From: Larus michahellis
Taxonomy: Eukaryota > Chordata > Aves > Charadriiformes > Laridae
Length of the DNA stretch: 64,000 nt
Assembly (NCBI RefSeq): GCF_964199755.1
Contig: NC_133929.1
Coordinates: forward strand, 3,675,806-3,739,805
Direction: 5' to 3'
This document shows, piece after piece, positions 1-9,948 of the stretch (positions within the stretch are counted from its first letter, which is position 1; every line of letters begins with the position of its first letter). The translations under genes and the position numbers were made by a program. Under the pieces are notes generated by a model, which saw only the letters and a list, made by a program, of their open reading frames with translations, searched no databases and was not told the DNA's origin.

Positions 1-477
1 ACCCTGCCACCTATTTTGGGGGAGAAGCCCTAATTCCTATGTGACTGTTCTCAGATGTTTCTGTGGTTTCTAACACATCAAGGACCATTGTGTCTTTGCT
101 GCCGCGTGGTTCTCCATCCCCTACCTCCCCTGAGATGTCAGACCAAAGGACCTTGCTAGCACACTGTCCCTCAAACACTGGCCTGCCACCCCCAGGCTTA
201 TCTCTAGGGAGCCTGATTTTAGCTCTTCCCCCCTTCAAATCCAGTTTAAAACTCTTTCAATGAGCCCTGCCAAATTCTGCGCAAAGATCCTTTTCCCCTT
301 TGAGACAGGTGTACCCCATATGTTGCCAGCAGGCCTGGTGTTGTGTATACTAACCCATGATCAAAAAACCCAAAATTCTGCTGGTGACACCAGGCTTGGA
401 GCCAGGTACTTATCTGCTGAGTCTTCCTGTTCTTCACTCATCATTCCCTGAAACTGGAAGGATAGAGGAGAACACTA
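1..477 (-). mobile_element. CR1 LINE fragment (end of ORF1, start of ORF2)
   Basis: The minus strand reads the C-terminal part of a CR1 ORF1 (437 to 246, with the FFDHGL block of the SGNH esterase-like domain), a stop, then the first residues of ORF2 (238 to 11) up to the window edge. The junction at about 477 leads into a different part of a CR1 ORF2, so this is a separate copy from its right neighbour. ORF1 and ORF2 are in different frames, as in the complete CR1 at 24.3-28.8 kb. The left end is cut by the window. Confidence 0.8.
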
Positions 478-801
478 CTTTTTCTTTTTACCATATTTAA
501 AATTGGTGTGATGTCTCCCTTTTTCCAGTCACCGGGGACTTCACCTGTCTGCCATGACTTTTCAAATATCATGGAGAGTGGCTTGGCAACTACATCAGCC
601 AATGCCCTCAGGACTCTGGGATGCTTCTCTTCAGGTCCCATAGACCTGTGTATATTCAGGTTCCTCAGGTGATCACTAACCTGGTATTCTCTTAGAGTGG
701 GAGGGACTTTTCTCCCCCAGTCCCTGCCTTGTGGTCCATCCTCTCGAGAGGTGTGGGAAGAGAGGTTGCCAGTGAAGACTGAGGCAAAAAAGTTGTTGAA
801 T
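478..801 (-). mobile_element. CR1 LINE, 3' part of a copy split by a later CR1
   Basis: The minus strand encodes the N-terminal RT region of CR1 ORF2 (641 to 441, with the [11 protein letters not shown] and SWQTGEVP blocks). Its upstream part continues at 4,082-5,392 in the same orientation. The interruption (802-4,074) is another CR1 flanked by the 7-base direct repeat gttgaat. Together the two parts are about 1.6 kb of a decayed CR1 that ends abruptly at 478. Confidence 0.75.
795..801. repeat. Target site duplication, left copy (gttgaat)
   Basis: The 7-base word gttgaat at 795-801 recurs at 4,075-4,081 and brackets the CR1 at 802-4,074. Removing the insert plus one repeat joins the flanking CR1 reading (a leucine-asparagine region before the AEVLN block) smoothly. 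CR1 elements often lack clear duplications, so this one is informative. Confidence 0.65.
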
Positions 802-3800
802 CACACAAAATCACAGATTCACAGAATGGTTTGGGTTGGAAGGGACCTGAAAGATCATCTAGTTCCAACCCCCCTGCCATGGGCAGGGACACCTCCCACT
901 AGACCAGGCTGCTCAAAGCCCCATCCAGCCTGGCCTTGAACACCTCCAGGGATGGAGCATCCACAACTTCCTGGGCAACCTGTTCCAGTGTCTCACCACC
1001 CTCACAGTAAAGAATTTCTTCCTGATATCCAATCTAAATCTCCCCTCTTGCAGTTTGAGGCCGTTACCCCGTGTCCTGTCATTACACTCCCTGATAAAGA
1101 GTCCCTCCCCATCCTTCCTGTAGGCCCCCTTCAGGTACTGAAAGGCTGCTATAAGGTCTCCCCGGAGCCTTCTCTTCTCCAGGCTGAACAACCCTTAACT
1201 CTCTCAGCCTGTCCTCATAGGAGAGGGGCTCCAGCCCTCTGATCATCTTTGTGGCCCTCCACTGGACCTGTTCCAACAGGTCCATGTCCTTCCTGTGCTG
1301 AGGACTCCAGAGCTGGACACAGTACTCCAGGTGGGGTCTCACCAGAGCAGAGTAGAGGGGTAGAATCACCTCCCTCAACCTGCTGGCCACGCTGCTTTTG
1401 ATGCAGCCCAGGATGCGGTTGGCTTTTTGGACTGCGAGTGTGCATTGCCAGCTCATGTTGAGCTTCTCATCCACCAGCACCAGCACCCCCAAGTCCTTCT
1501 CCTCAGGGCTGCTCTCAAGCCATTCTCTGCCCAACCTGGGATTGCCATGACCCAGGTGCAGAACCTTGCACTTGGCCTGGTTGAACTTCATGAGGTTTGC
1601 ATGGGCCCACCTCTCAAGCCTGTCCAGGTCCCTCTGGATGGCATCCCTTCCCTCCAGCGTGTCGACTGTGCCACACAGCTTGGTGTCGTCAGCAAACTTG
1701 CTGAGGGTGCACTCAATCCCAACATCCATGTTGCTGACAAAGATGTTAAACAGCATTGGTCCCAGTACTGACCCCTGAGGAATGCCACTTGTCACCAGTT
1801 TCCATGTAGACATTGAGCCATTGACTGCAACCCTTTGAGTGCGGACATCTAGCCAGTTCCTTATCCACCGAGTGGTCCATCCATCAAATCCATGCTTTCC
1901 CAATTTAGAGACCAGGATGTCATTGCGGGACAGTGTCAAATGCTTTGCATAAGTCCAGGTAGATGATGTCGGTTGCTCTCCCCTTGTCTACCAATGCTGT
2001 AGCACCATTGTAGAAGGCCACTAGATTTTTCAGGCACGATTTGCCTTTGGTGAAGTCATGATGGCTGTCACCAATCACCTCCTTATTTTCCATGTGCCTT
2101 AGCAGAGTTTCCAGGAGGATCTGCTCCATGATCTTGCCATGCACAGAGGTGACACTGACCGGCCTGTAGCTCCCTGGGTCATCCTTTTTTCCCTTTTTGA
2201 AAATGGGGGTTATGTTTCTCTTTTCCAGTCAGCGGGAACTTCACCAGACTGCCACGACTTTTCAAATATAATGGAAAGTGGCTTGGCGACTTCATCTGCA
2301 AGCTCCCTCAGGACCCATGGATGGATTTCATCCAGTCCCATGGACTTACGCACCTTCAGGTTCCTCAGATGGTCTCAAACCTGATCTTCTCCTACAGTGG
2401 GTGGTTCTTCATTCTCATAGACCCTGCCTTTGCATCCTGCAACTTGGGCGGAGAGGTTGGAGCACTTGCTGGTGAAGACTGAGGCAAAAAAGTCATTGAG
2501 TACCTCAGCCTTCTCCATATCCTGGGTGACCAGGTCTCCTGTCTCCTTCCTGAGAGGGCCCACATCTTCCCTAGTCTTGCCTTTATCCCTCATGTACTTA
2601 TATAAGTTTTTCTTGTTACCCTTGATGCCCCTAGCCAGATTTAATTCTATCTGGGCTTTAGCTTGCCTAATCTGGTTCCTGGTCACTCGGACAGTTGCTC
2701 TGTATTCCACCCAGTCAACCCGTCCTTGCTTCCACCCTCTGTAGGTCCCCTTTTTGCTTTTGAGCTTGTCCAGGAGCTCTTTGTTAATCCATGCAGGCCT
2801 CCTGGCTTTTTTGCCTGACTTCTTCATTCTTGGGATGCATTGCTCCTGAGCTTGGAGGAGGTGATCCTTGAATACTAACCAGCTTCCTTGGGCCCCTCTC
2901 CCCTCCAGTGCTTTTTCCCATGGTACCCTGCCAAGCAGGTCCCTCAAGAGGCCAAAGTCTGCTCTCCTGAAGTCCAGGGTAGTGAGCTTGCTGCATGTTC
3001 TCCTTGCTGCCCTAAGGATCTTGAATTCAACCATTTCGTGATCACTGCAGCTGAGGCTACCCTTGAGCTTGACACTCGCCACCAGCCCCTCCTTGTTGGT
3101 AAGGGCAAGGTCCAGCATAGCTCCTCTCCTCGTTGGCTCCTCTACCATTTGAAGGAGAAAGTTGTCATCGACACATTCCAAGAACTTCCTGGATTTCTTG
3201 TGCCCCGCTGTGTTGTCCCTCCAACAGATATCAGGGTGGTTGAAGTCCCCCATGAGGACCAGGGTCTGTGAACATGATGCTGCTCCTATCTGTCTATGGA
3301 GGGCCTCATCCGCTCTGTCATCCTGGTCAGGTGGCCTGTAGCAGACCCCTGCTGTAATGTCCCCTGCCCCTGTGTTCCCTTTAATCTTGACCCATAAGCT
3401 CTCCATTGGGTCTTCATCCATCCCCAGGTGGAGCTCCATGCACTCCAGTTGGTCATTGACATAGAGGGGAACACCCCCTCCTTGTCTTCCCAGCCTGTCC
3501 TTCCTGAAGAGCCTGTATCCCTCTATTCCAACACTCCAATCATAGGAGCCATCCCACCACGTCTCTGTGATGCCAATAAGATCATAGCCCTGGAGGCGTG
3601 TGCACATCTCCAACTCCACTTGCTTGTTTCCCATGCTATGTGCATTTGCATAAAGGCACCTCAGCTGGGCGCCCAATGAAGCTGTCTCACTGGCTGGAGC
3701 GTTTTCTTTTCCTTCATGCTGCTCTTCAGGTGGTCTTCCTCTGGGGTGTTTTATCTGTGACTCCCCCATTCCTATCTCCTCAGGAGCCCCTGCCTCGTCC

Positions 3801-4074
3801 CCATAAGACTTCGAGTGTGCTGCAGCATACCCAGCACATCTCAGAGCAACAGGTTGAGGGCCTTCACTAGTGACCCACCCCTCAGACCTTGGAGCATCGT
3901 CTCTTGACTTGTCACGAGCAAGCCGGGTAATATCCCCCTCCCCCAACAAGCCTAGCTTAAAGCTCGGTCAATGAGCCCCGCTAGCTCATGAGCAAACACC
4001 CTCTTCCCCCTTGCAGAAAGATGGGCCCCATCCGATGCCAACAAACCTGGTGCTGTGTAGGCCATCCCAATATG
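802..4074 (-). mobile_element. CR1 LINE, 3.3 kb copy inserted into an older CR1
   Basis: On the minus strand this copy runs from the tail of ORF1 (about 4,070-3,955) through ORF2 endonuclease and reverse transcriptase to a 3' UTR with the CR1 terminal motif near 805-830. It is 5' truncated inside ORF1. Direct repeats gttgaat flank it. ORF2 is broken into at least three open pieces (3,949-2,375; 2,144-1,920; 1,939-913), so it is inactive. Confidence 0.85.
2375..3949 (-). pseudogene. CR1 ORF2 remnant: endonuclease and start of reverse transcriptase
   Basis: An open stretch of 524 codons covers the apurinic/apyrimidinic-type endonuclease domain, with blocks [36 protein letters not shown] and SDHEMVEF, then the linker rich in Arg and Lys ([10 protein letters not shown]) and the first RT block. 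These residues are the ones kept in active CR1 endonucleases. The frame stops at 2,375 just before the RT core. The core continues in other frames down to about 913, with a FADD active site in the piece at 1,939-1,082. The protein would have nicked target DNA and primed reverse transcription of the LINE RNA. It is now a fossil. Confidence 0.75.
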
Positions 4075-4081
4075 GTTGAAT
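4075..4081. repeat. Target site duplication, right copy (gttgaat)
   Basis: Partner of the repeat at 795-801. It marks the 5' boundary of the minus-strand CR1 that ends at 4,074. Confidence 0.65.
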
Positions 4082-5392
4082 ATCTCAGCCTTCTCCATGT
4101 CAGACGTCACCAGGTCCTCTGACTCATTTATTGGGGGAGTACAATTTATTTTGTCTTTCTTTTCAGACTAACATACCTGTAGAAGCCCTTATTATTCTTC
4201 GCATCCCTTGCCAAATTGAGCTCCAACTGTGCTTTGGCCTTCCTGACCCCATCCCTACACATCCGAGTAGTGTCCTTATATTCCTCCCAGGATGCATGTC
4301 CCTGGTTCCACTGCCTATGCATTTCCCTCTTCTGTTTCAGTTTGACCAGGAGGTCCTTACTCAGACATGCTGGTCTTCTGCCTTCCTTGCCTTATTTCTT
4401 ACACATGGGAATTGAGAGCTTGTGCTCTAAGAAAAATGTCCCGCCAACTCTGTTCTGCTCCTTTATGCCTGAGGGCAGTTTTCCAGGGAGTCCCATCCAC
4501 TAGCCCCTTAAACAACTTTAAGTTCACTTTCCTAAGATTTAATGTCTTGTTTATATTTTTTTGCCTGGCCTATATCCCTCAAGACCATGAATTCCACCAG
4601 GGCATGATCACTGCAGCCCAGGCTGCAACCAATCTTGACCTCTCCAATAAGTTCCTCTGCATTTGTGAGCAACAGGTCCAGTAATTCTTATTCTCTGGTT
4701 GGGCTGTCTATCACCTGGATTAGAAAGTTATCCTCAATGCACTCCAAGAGTCTCCTAGAATGCTTGCAGCTTGCTGTGCCACTTTTCCAGCAGATGTCTG
4801 GGTGATTGAAGTCCCCCAGCAGGATCAAGGCCTGTGAGTGTGATGCTTCCTGTAGTTGAAGTAAGAACACTTCATCAACAGGCTCATCAACAGGATCAGG
4901 TGGCCTGTAGTAAACACCCACCACGAGGTTTCCTTTCTTGGCTTGGCCTCTAATTTTCACCTTTAAGCTCTCAACCTGTTCAGTGCTGTTTTTCAAAGAC
5001 AGCTTTGTGCGATCAATCCATTTTTTTACATAGAGGGCAACCCCCCCATCTCTCCTTTCTTGCTTGTCCCTCCTGAACAGTTTATAGCCATCTATTGCAG
5101 CACTCCAATCATGTGATTCATCCCACCAAGTTTTGATGATAGCAATGAAATCATAGCTTTCCAGCTGCACAGTGGCTTCCAGCTCCTGTTTGTTACCCAT
5201 GCTGTGTGCACTGGTATAGAGACACTTCAGTTGGACTGTCGACTGTCTCACCTTTTTGGTGGAACCTTTTTGGAGGGTTTGGGGGTGTTCCTCACTACTC
5301 TGGTAGGTGCACTCATCCACCCTTTTGCTTGTGAGTACAGAAGTGTCACAGCTTTGGACCCCACCCCCCAAATTCGTTAGTTTCAAGCACAT
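4082..5392 (-). mobile_element. CR1 LINE, 5' part of the split copy (endonuclease)
   Basis: This continues the copy at 478-801. The minus strand is open from 5,410 to 4,688 over the endonuclease domain (blocks [17 protein letters not shown] in place of ITETWWD, YYRPPDP, LGDFNHPD). The glutamate of the ITETWW block is replaced by lysine, so this copy had lost a catalytic residue. The linker region (about 4,680-4,130) is out of frame. The 5' end lies close to 5,392, where an oppositely oriented CR1 begins. Confidence 0.8.
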
Positions 5393-5394
5393 GC

Positions 5395-5930
5395 TTGGGT
5401 GGCCCTCCAAAATGCCTCTCCACTAATGCATGCAGCATGGGGAACAACCAGAAGGAGTTAGAGGCCTGTGTGCAGTTACAGGACTATGACTTAATTGGGA
5501 TCATGGAGATGTGGTGGGCTAGTTTACATGACTGGAGTGCTGCATTGGAGGGATACAGGCTTTTTTGGAAAGACAGGCTGGGGAGTTGAGGAGGGGGAGT
5601 TGCCCTTTATGTGAGCAGCTGGCATGCATGGAGCTCTGCCATGGGTCAGGACTCAGTCAAGAGTTAGGGTCAAGATTAGTGGGCAGACCAACTTGGGTGC
5701 TGATGTAGTGGTTATCTGCTATAGACCGCCTGATGAGGAAGAATAATTAGATGAGGCTTTCTTCAAACAACTGGAAGAAGTCTCATGTTCACAGGCCCTG
5801 GTCCTCATGGGGAACTTTAACCACCCTGATATCTGCTAGAAGGACAATTCAGCAGGGCTCAAACAATTTAGGAGATTTCTTGAATGAATCGATGACAACT
5901 CCCTGACAGAGTTGCTGTCCGATCTTGCAG
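5395..5930 (+). mobile_element. CR1 LINE fragment (endonuclease start)
   Basis: The plus strand encodes the start of a CR1 endonuclease (open 5,395-5,589, block NACSMGNNQKE), then drifts out of frame through the YRPPDE and GNFNHPD blocks to about 5,910. It stands head to head with the CR1 on its left. It may be one copy with the plus-strand CR1 at 6,413-7,672. The LTR-like sequence between them would then replace the missing second half of the endonuclease and the RT start. Confidence 0.7.
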
Positions 5931-6412
5931 GGATAGGGTTAGGTGTCGTGGGTGGAGTGATTGACTTCGCTCGCAAGAGAGAAGTAGTGAAATATTTATT
6001 AATATAAAACAGTGATTTAACGAAGTTAGTAGTGAATGCGACAGTGTTTTACGAGATTTGATGGCAAGGTACACTTGATTATTTACTGCACAGAGGCCAG
6101 GGTCAGACAAGCTGTCAGGGAGACCCTCCCGTTGAGTCACGAGGTTCAGAAAGGACCCCCTGGCTTTCTAAACTCCTTCTCAGAGAGGAGCCTAGGGGCG
6201 GCTGGATCCACTCCTAGTCCCAGACTTGGTCAACGGTTTGTGTCTAAAGGATTCTATATGCGCAATCAATCCTTATCTCACTCAGCTAAGATTTCAAAGT
6301 TTAGCATGCTATCAGTCACTTACCGAGAATCTGCTGCGGCAAGGAATCTCTCAGCCTCGAGGAGCAGAACCTTAAGTGAGCGTCCCCACTCAAGGGGAGA
6401 TCCTGGCGTGCA
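5931..6412 (-). mobile_element. ERV LTR-like sequence, inverted relative to 8,216-8,751
   Basis: About 360 bases (6,055-6,412) match the reverse complement of 8,391-8,751 with scattered differences, for example the shared blocks aggatctccccttgag and gattgattgcgcat. The second copy has a TATA box and octamer, so the family is called an LTR. The copy here lacks the promoter half. It sits inside a CR1 and is accompanied by loss of CR1 sequence. No target duplication was found. Confidence 0.55.
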
Positions 6413-7672
6413 CAAAGGACAGGAAGGTGATTGTGAGTAGTCAGCATGGATTTACAAAGAGGAAATCGGGCGTGACCAACCTGATAGCCTTCTACAATGA
6501 GATGTCTAGCTTGGTGGATGAGGGGAGAACAATGAATGCTGTTTACCTCAACTTTAGTACGGCTGTCTCCCACAACACCCTCATAGACAAGATGGCAAAG
6601 TATGGATTAGAGAAGTCAACAGTGAGGTGGACTGAAAACTGGCTGAATGGCCAGGCCCAGAGGGTTGTAATCACCGTCACAAAGTCCAGTTGGAGGCCAG
6701 TCACTAGTGGTGTACCCCAGGGGTCAATACCGGGGCCGATACTGTTTAACCTCTTAATGACTTGGATGATGGGACAGAGTGCGCCCTCAGCAAGTTCACA
6801 GATGATACAAAACTGGGAGGAGTGGATGATACACCAGATGTCTGTGCTGCCATTCAGAGGCACCTGGGCAGGCTGGAGAATTGGAATCCCATGAAGTTCA
6901 ACAAAGGGAAATGCAAAGGCCTGCATCTGGGGAGGAATAATCCCAAGCACCAGTACATGCAGGGGGATGATCGGCTGGAAAACAGCTCTGCAGGGATGGA
7001 CTTGCAGGTCCTGGTGGACAACAAACTGACCATGAGTCATCAATGCGCCCTCACAGCAGAGCAAGCCAACAGCATCTTGGGCTGCATTAGGAGTGTTGCC
7101 AGCAAGTCGAGGGAGGTGATCCTTCCCCTCTACTCAGCACTGTTGAGGCCACACCTGGAGTAGTGTCCAGATCTGGGCTCCCCATTACAAGAAAGATATG
7201 GGCTTCCTGGAAGAGGCCCAGTGCAGGGCAACTAAGATTATTAAGGGACTGGAGCATCTTTCCTATGAGGAAAGGCTGAGAGAGCTGAGACTGTTCAGTC
7301 CAGAGAAGAGAAGGCTCAGGGGGGAACTTATCCATGTGTATAAATACCTGATGGGAGGGAATGGAGAAGAGGGAGCCAGACTCTTCTTAGTAGTGCCCAT
7401 TGACAGGACAACAAGCAATGAGCACAAGTAGAAATACATGAAATTCCATCTGAACACAAGAAAATACTTTCTTACTGTGAGGGTGGTCAAACACTTGAAC
7501 AGGTTGACAGAGGAAGGTTGTGAATTTTCCATCCTTGGAAGCATTCTAAACCCAACTGGATATAATCCTGGGAAACCTGCTCTAGCTGACCCTGCTTGAG
7601 CAGGGGTATTGGACTAAATGGTCTCAAGAGGTCCCTTCCAACCTAATGATACTGCAATTCTGTGGGTTTTCT
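6413..7672 (+). mobile_element. CR1 LINE, RT and 3' end, decayed
   Basis: The plus strand reads the CR1 reverse transcriptase from the SSQHGFTK block (6,376-6,894) through TSGVPQGS to the region around the active site. There the reading shifts frame and continues at 6,762-7,163 (KFTDDTKLGG, with Ala of FADD changed to Thr) and 7,198-7,431. The 3' end at about 7,610-7,672 has the typical CR1 tail (cccttccaacct, then attctgtg). Multiple frameshifts make it non-functional. Confidence 0.8.
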
Positions 7673-8215
7673 GATTTTCCTTAAAATGAACCCAATCACT
7701 TTTCTTCTTCCATGTATTGTATTGGCTGGCTCAGTACCTGATACCAGGTTGTTGATTCGCCTCTGGTAGCCAAGAGTCTAAAACTTAGGAGGTAGATACC
7801 TAACTTGCAGATGCTGGACATGAGCATTGGATCTACCCCATAAATTGCATTTAAATCTGTAATGACACACAGTGATAAAAATAACATGACCAAATCCAGC
7901 AGTTTTATTTAGCTCCTGTGTAGCATGTTTCATCTGTAGATCTAAAGCAGTTTCCACAGAAATTGTTACCTTGGTTCTGATTATACATCTATAAAGGATA
8001 GCCTGAGATAGGGAGAAATTTTAGTGACATTACAAGAAAACCAAAGGTATAGTAGAAAAAGAAACCAAGTTTTCTGTCCATGGTATCAAAGTATTCAACA
8101 AGTGCTGAGTTCATGTGGCAGAACTTACCTTTGCAGTCCAATAAAAAAAAGGAAATTCAGCTGTGGCAGTGTGCTCTCCCCCTTCCCCCCTCCCCGGCTC
8201 CTGCTCACGCCATAA
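7673..8215. other. No gene or repeat recognised
   Basis: This is AT-rich sequence without a convincing coding frame and without a match to other parts of the window. A pyrimidine-rich stretch (about 8,176-8,205) precedes the LTR. It may be old unique sequence. Confidence 0.4.
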
Positions 8216-8751
8216 CTGTCAGTGGGAGTTGTGATGGGTTGCACCTGGACTTTGGGGGATGGATGGCAACATAGACAAACGCTGTCTGGAATAGGGTGCT
8301 GCTATGCAAATATGACTATAGGTCAACCATATTACTCTATAAATAGTGGACAGTGCAGGGCCCTTTGAGGTCTCCTCCATGGCAGCAGGCTGCATGCCAG
8401 GATCTCCCCTTGAGCATGGATGCATGCTCAAGGTTTACTTCTTGAGGTTCAGAGATTCCTTGCTGCAACAGATCCTCAGTAAGTGACTAATAGCATGCTA
8501 AACTTTGAAATCTTAGCTAAGTGAGATAAAGGATTGATTGCGCATATTAATGCGCATAGACATAAACCATTGACCAAATCTGGAACTAGGACTGGATGCA
8601 GCTGCACCTAGACTCCTCTCTGAGAAGGAGTTTAGAAAGCCAGGGGGTCCTTTCTGAACCTCGTGACTCAACGGGAGGGTCTCCCCGTCAGTTTTGTCTG
8701 ACCCTGGCCTCTAGGCAGTAAATAACCAAGTGTGTCTTGCCATCTCAAATC
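8216..8751 (+). mobile_element. ERV LTR with TATA box, truncated at the right
   Basis: It starts near tgtcagtggg (8,217). It has an octamer ATGCAAAT (8,304-8,311) and a TATA box tataaat (8,338-8,344) followed by GC-richer sequence, the layout of an LTR promoter. Positions 8,391-8,751 match 6,055-6,412 in reverse complement, and the stretch around 8,350-8,410 matches the minus strand near 23,100-23,165. It ends where a CR1 begins mid-RT at 8,752. Family assignment is not possible from sequence alone. Confidence 0.55.
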
Positions 8752-9948
8752 TTGGCCCTCTTGGCCACCTGGGCACACTGCTGGCTCATGCTCAGCCGCT
8801 TGTCAATTAGAACCCCCAGGTCCTTTTCTGCCGGGCAGCTCTCCAGCCACACTTCCCCAAGCCTGTAGCGATGCGTGGGGTTGTTGTGGCCCAAGTGCAG
8901 GACCCGGCACTTGGCCTTGCGGAAGCTCATCCCGTTAGCATTGGCCCATCGGTCCAATCTATCCAAGTCTCTCTGTAGAGCCTCCCTACCCTCATGCAGA
9001 TCAACACTCCCGCTTAGCTTCGTGTCATCTGCAAACTTGCTGATGATACACTCCATGTCCTTCTCAAGGTCATCAATAAAGATGTTAAACAGAAATGGTC
9101 CCAACACCGAGCCCTGAGGGACACCCCTTGTGACCGGCCGCCAGCTGGATTTAACTCCATTGGCCACCACTCTTTGGGACCGCCCATCCAGCCAGTGCTT
9201 GATCCAGCAGATCGTATGCTCATCCAGGCCATGAGCCGCCAGTTTTCCCATGAGAATTCTATGGGGGACAGTGTCAAATGCTTTTCGAAAGTCTAGGTAG
9301 ATAACATCCACAGCCTTTCCCTCATCCAATAATCGGGTCATCTTGTCCTAGAAGGAGATCAGGTTCGTCAGGCAGGACCTGCCTTTCATAAACCCATGCT
9401 GACCAGGCCTGATCCCCTGCTTGTCCATTGTATGACTCGTAATGGCACTCAAGATGATCTGCTCCATGACCTTCCCTGCTCCCGAGGTCAGACTGACAGG
9501 CCTATAGTTTCCCGCATCCTCCTTTCTGCCTTTTTTGTAGATGGGCGCCACATTTGCTACCCTCCAGCCCATTGGGACCTCCCCAGTTAGCCATGACTTC
9601 AGGTAGATCATGGAAAGTGGCTTGGCGAGCACGTCTGCCAACTCTTTCAGCACTCTTGGATGTAACCCATCCGGTCCCATAGACTTGTGTGCATCCAAGC
9701 GGTGTAGCAGGTCACTGATCGCTTCCTCTTTCATTGTGATGACCTCGTTCAGCTTCCCCTCCCCGTCTCCTAGCTCACGCAGCTGGGTGCCCAGGGAACA
9801 GCTCATTCCACTGCTAGAGACTGAGGCAAAGTAGGCGTTGAGCACCTCAGCCTTTTCCTCATCCTTTGTGACTATGTTTCCCTCTGCATCCAGTAAGGGA
9901 GGGGGATTTTCCCTAACCCTCCTTTTGTTGTTAATGAATTTACAGGAG
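8752..9948 (-). mobile_element. CR1 LINE, RT part of a copy split by a plus-strand CR1
   Basis: The minus strand is open from 9,962 to 9,348 and from 9,341 to 8,745, covering the RT from the linker ([12 protein letters not shown]) to [10 protein letters not shown] and the early C-terminal region, where it is cut off at 8,752. Only a stop near 9,345 separates the two open pieces. Its upstream half is 12,736-13,447. The CR1 at 9,949-12,735 inserted between them. The protein is almost identical to that of the CR1 at 49,455-50,663, so both belong to one subfamily. Confidence 0.85.

Noticed and set aside
9838..9948. Apparent N-terminal extension of the long plus-strand CR1 frame at 9.9 kb
   Set aside because: This part is antisense to the neighbouring minus-strand CR1. 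The true plus-strand CR1 starts at about 9,949, so the continuous frame is accidental.
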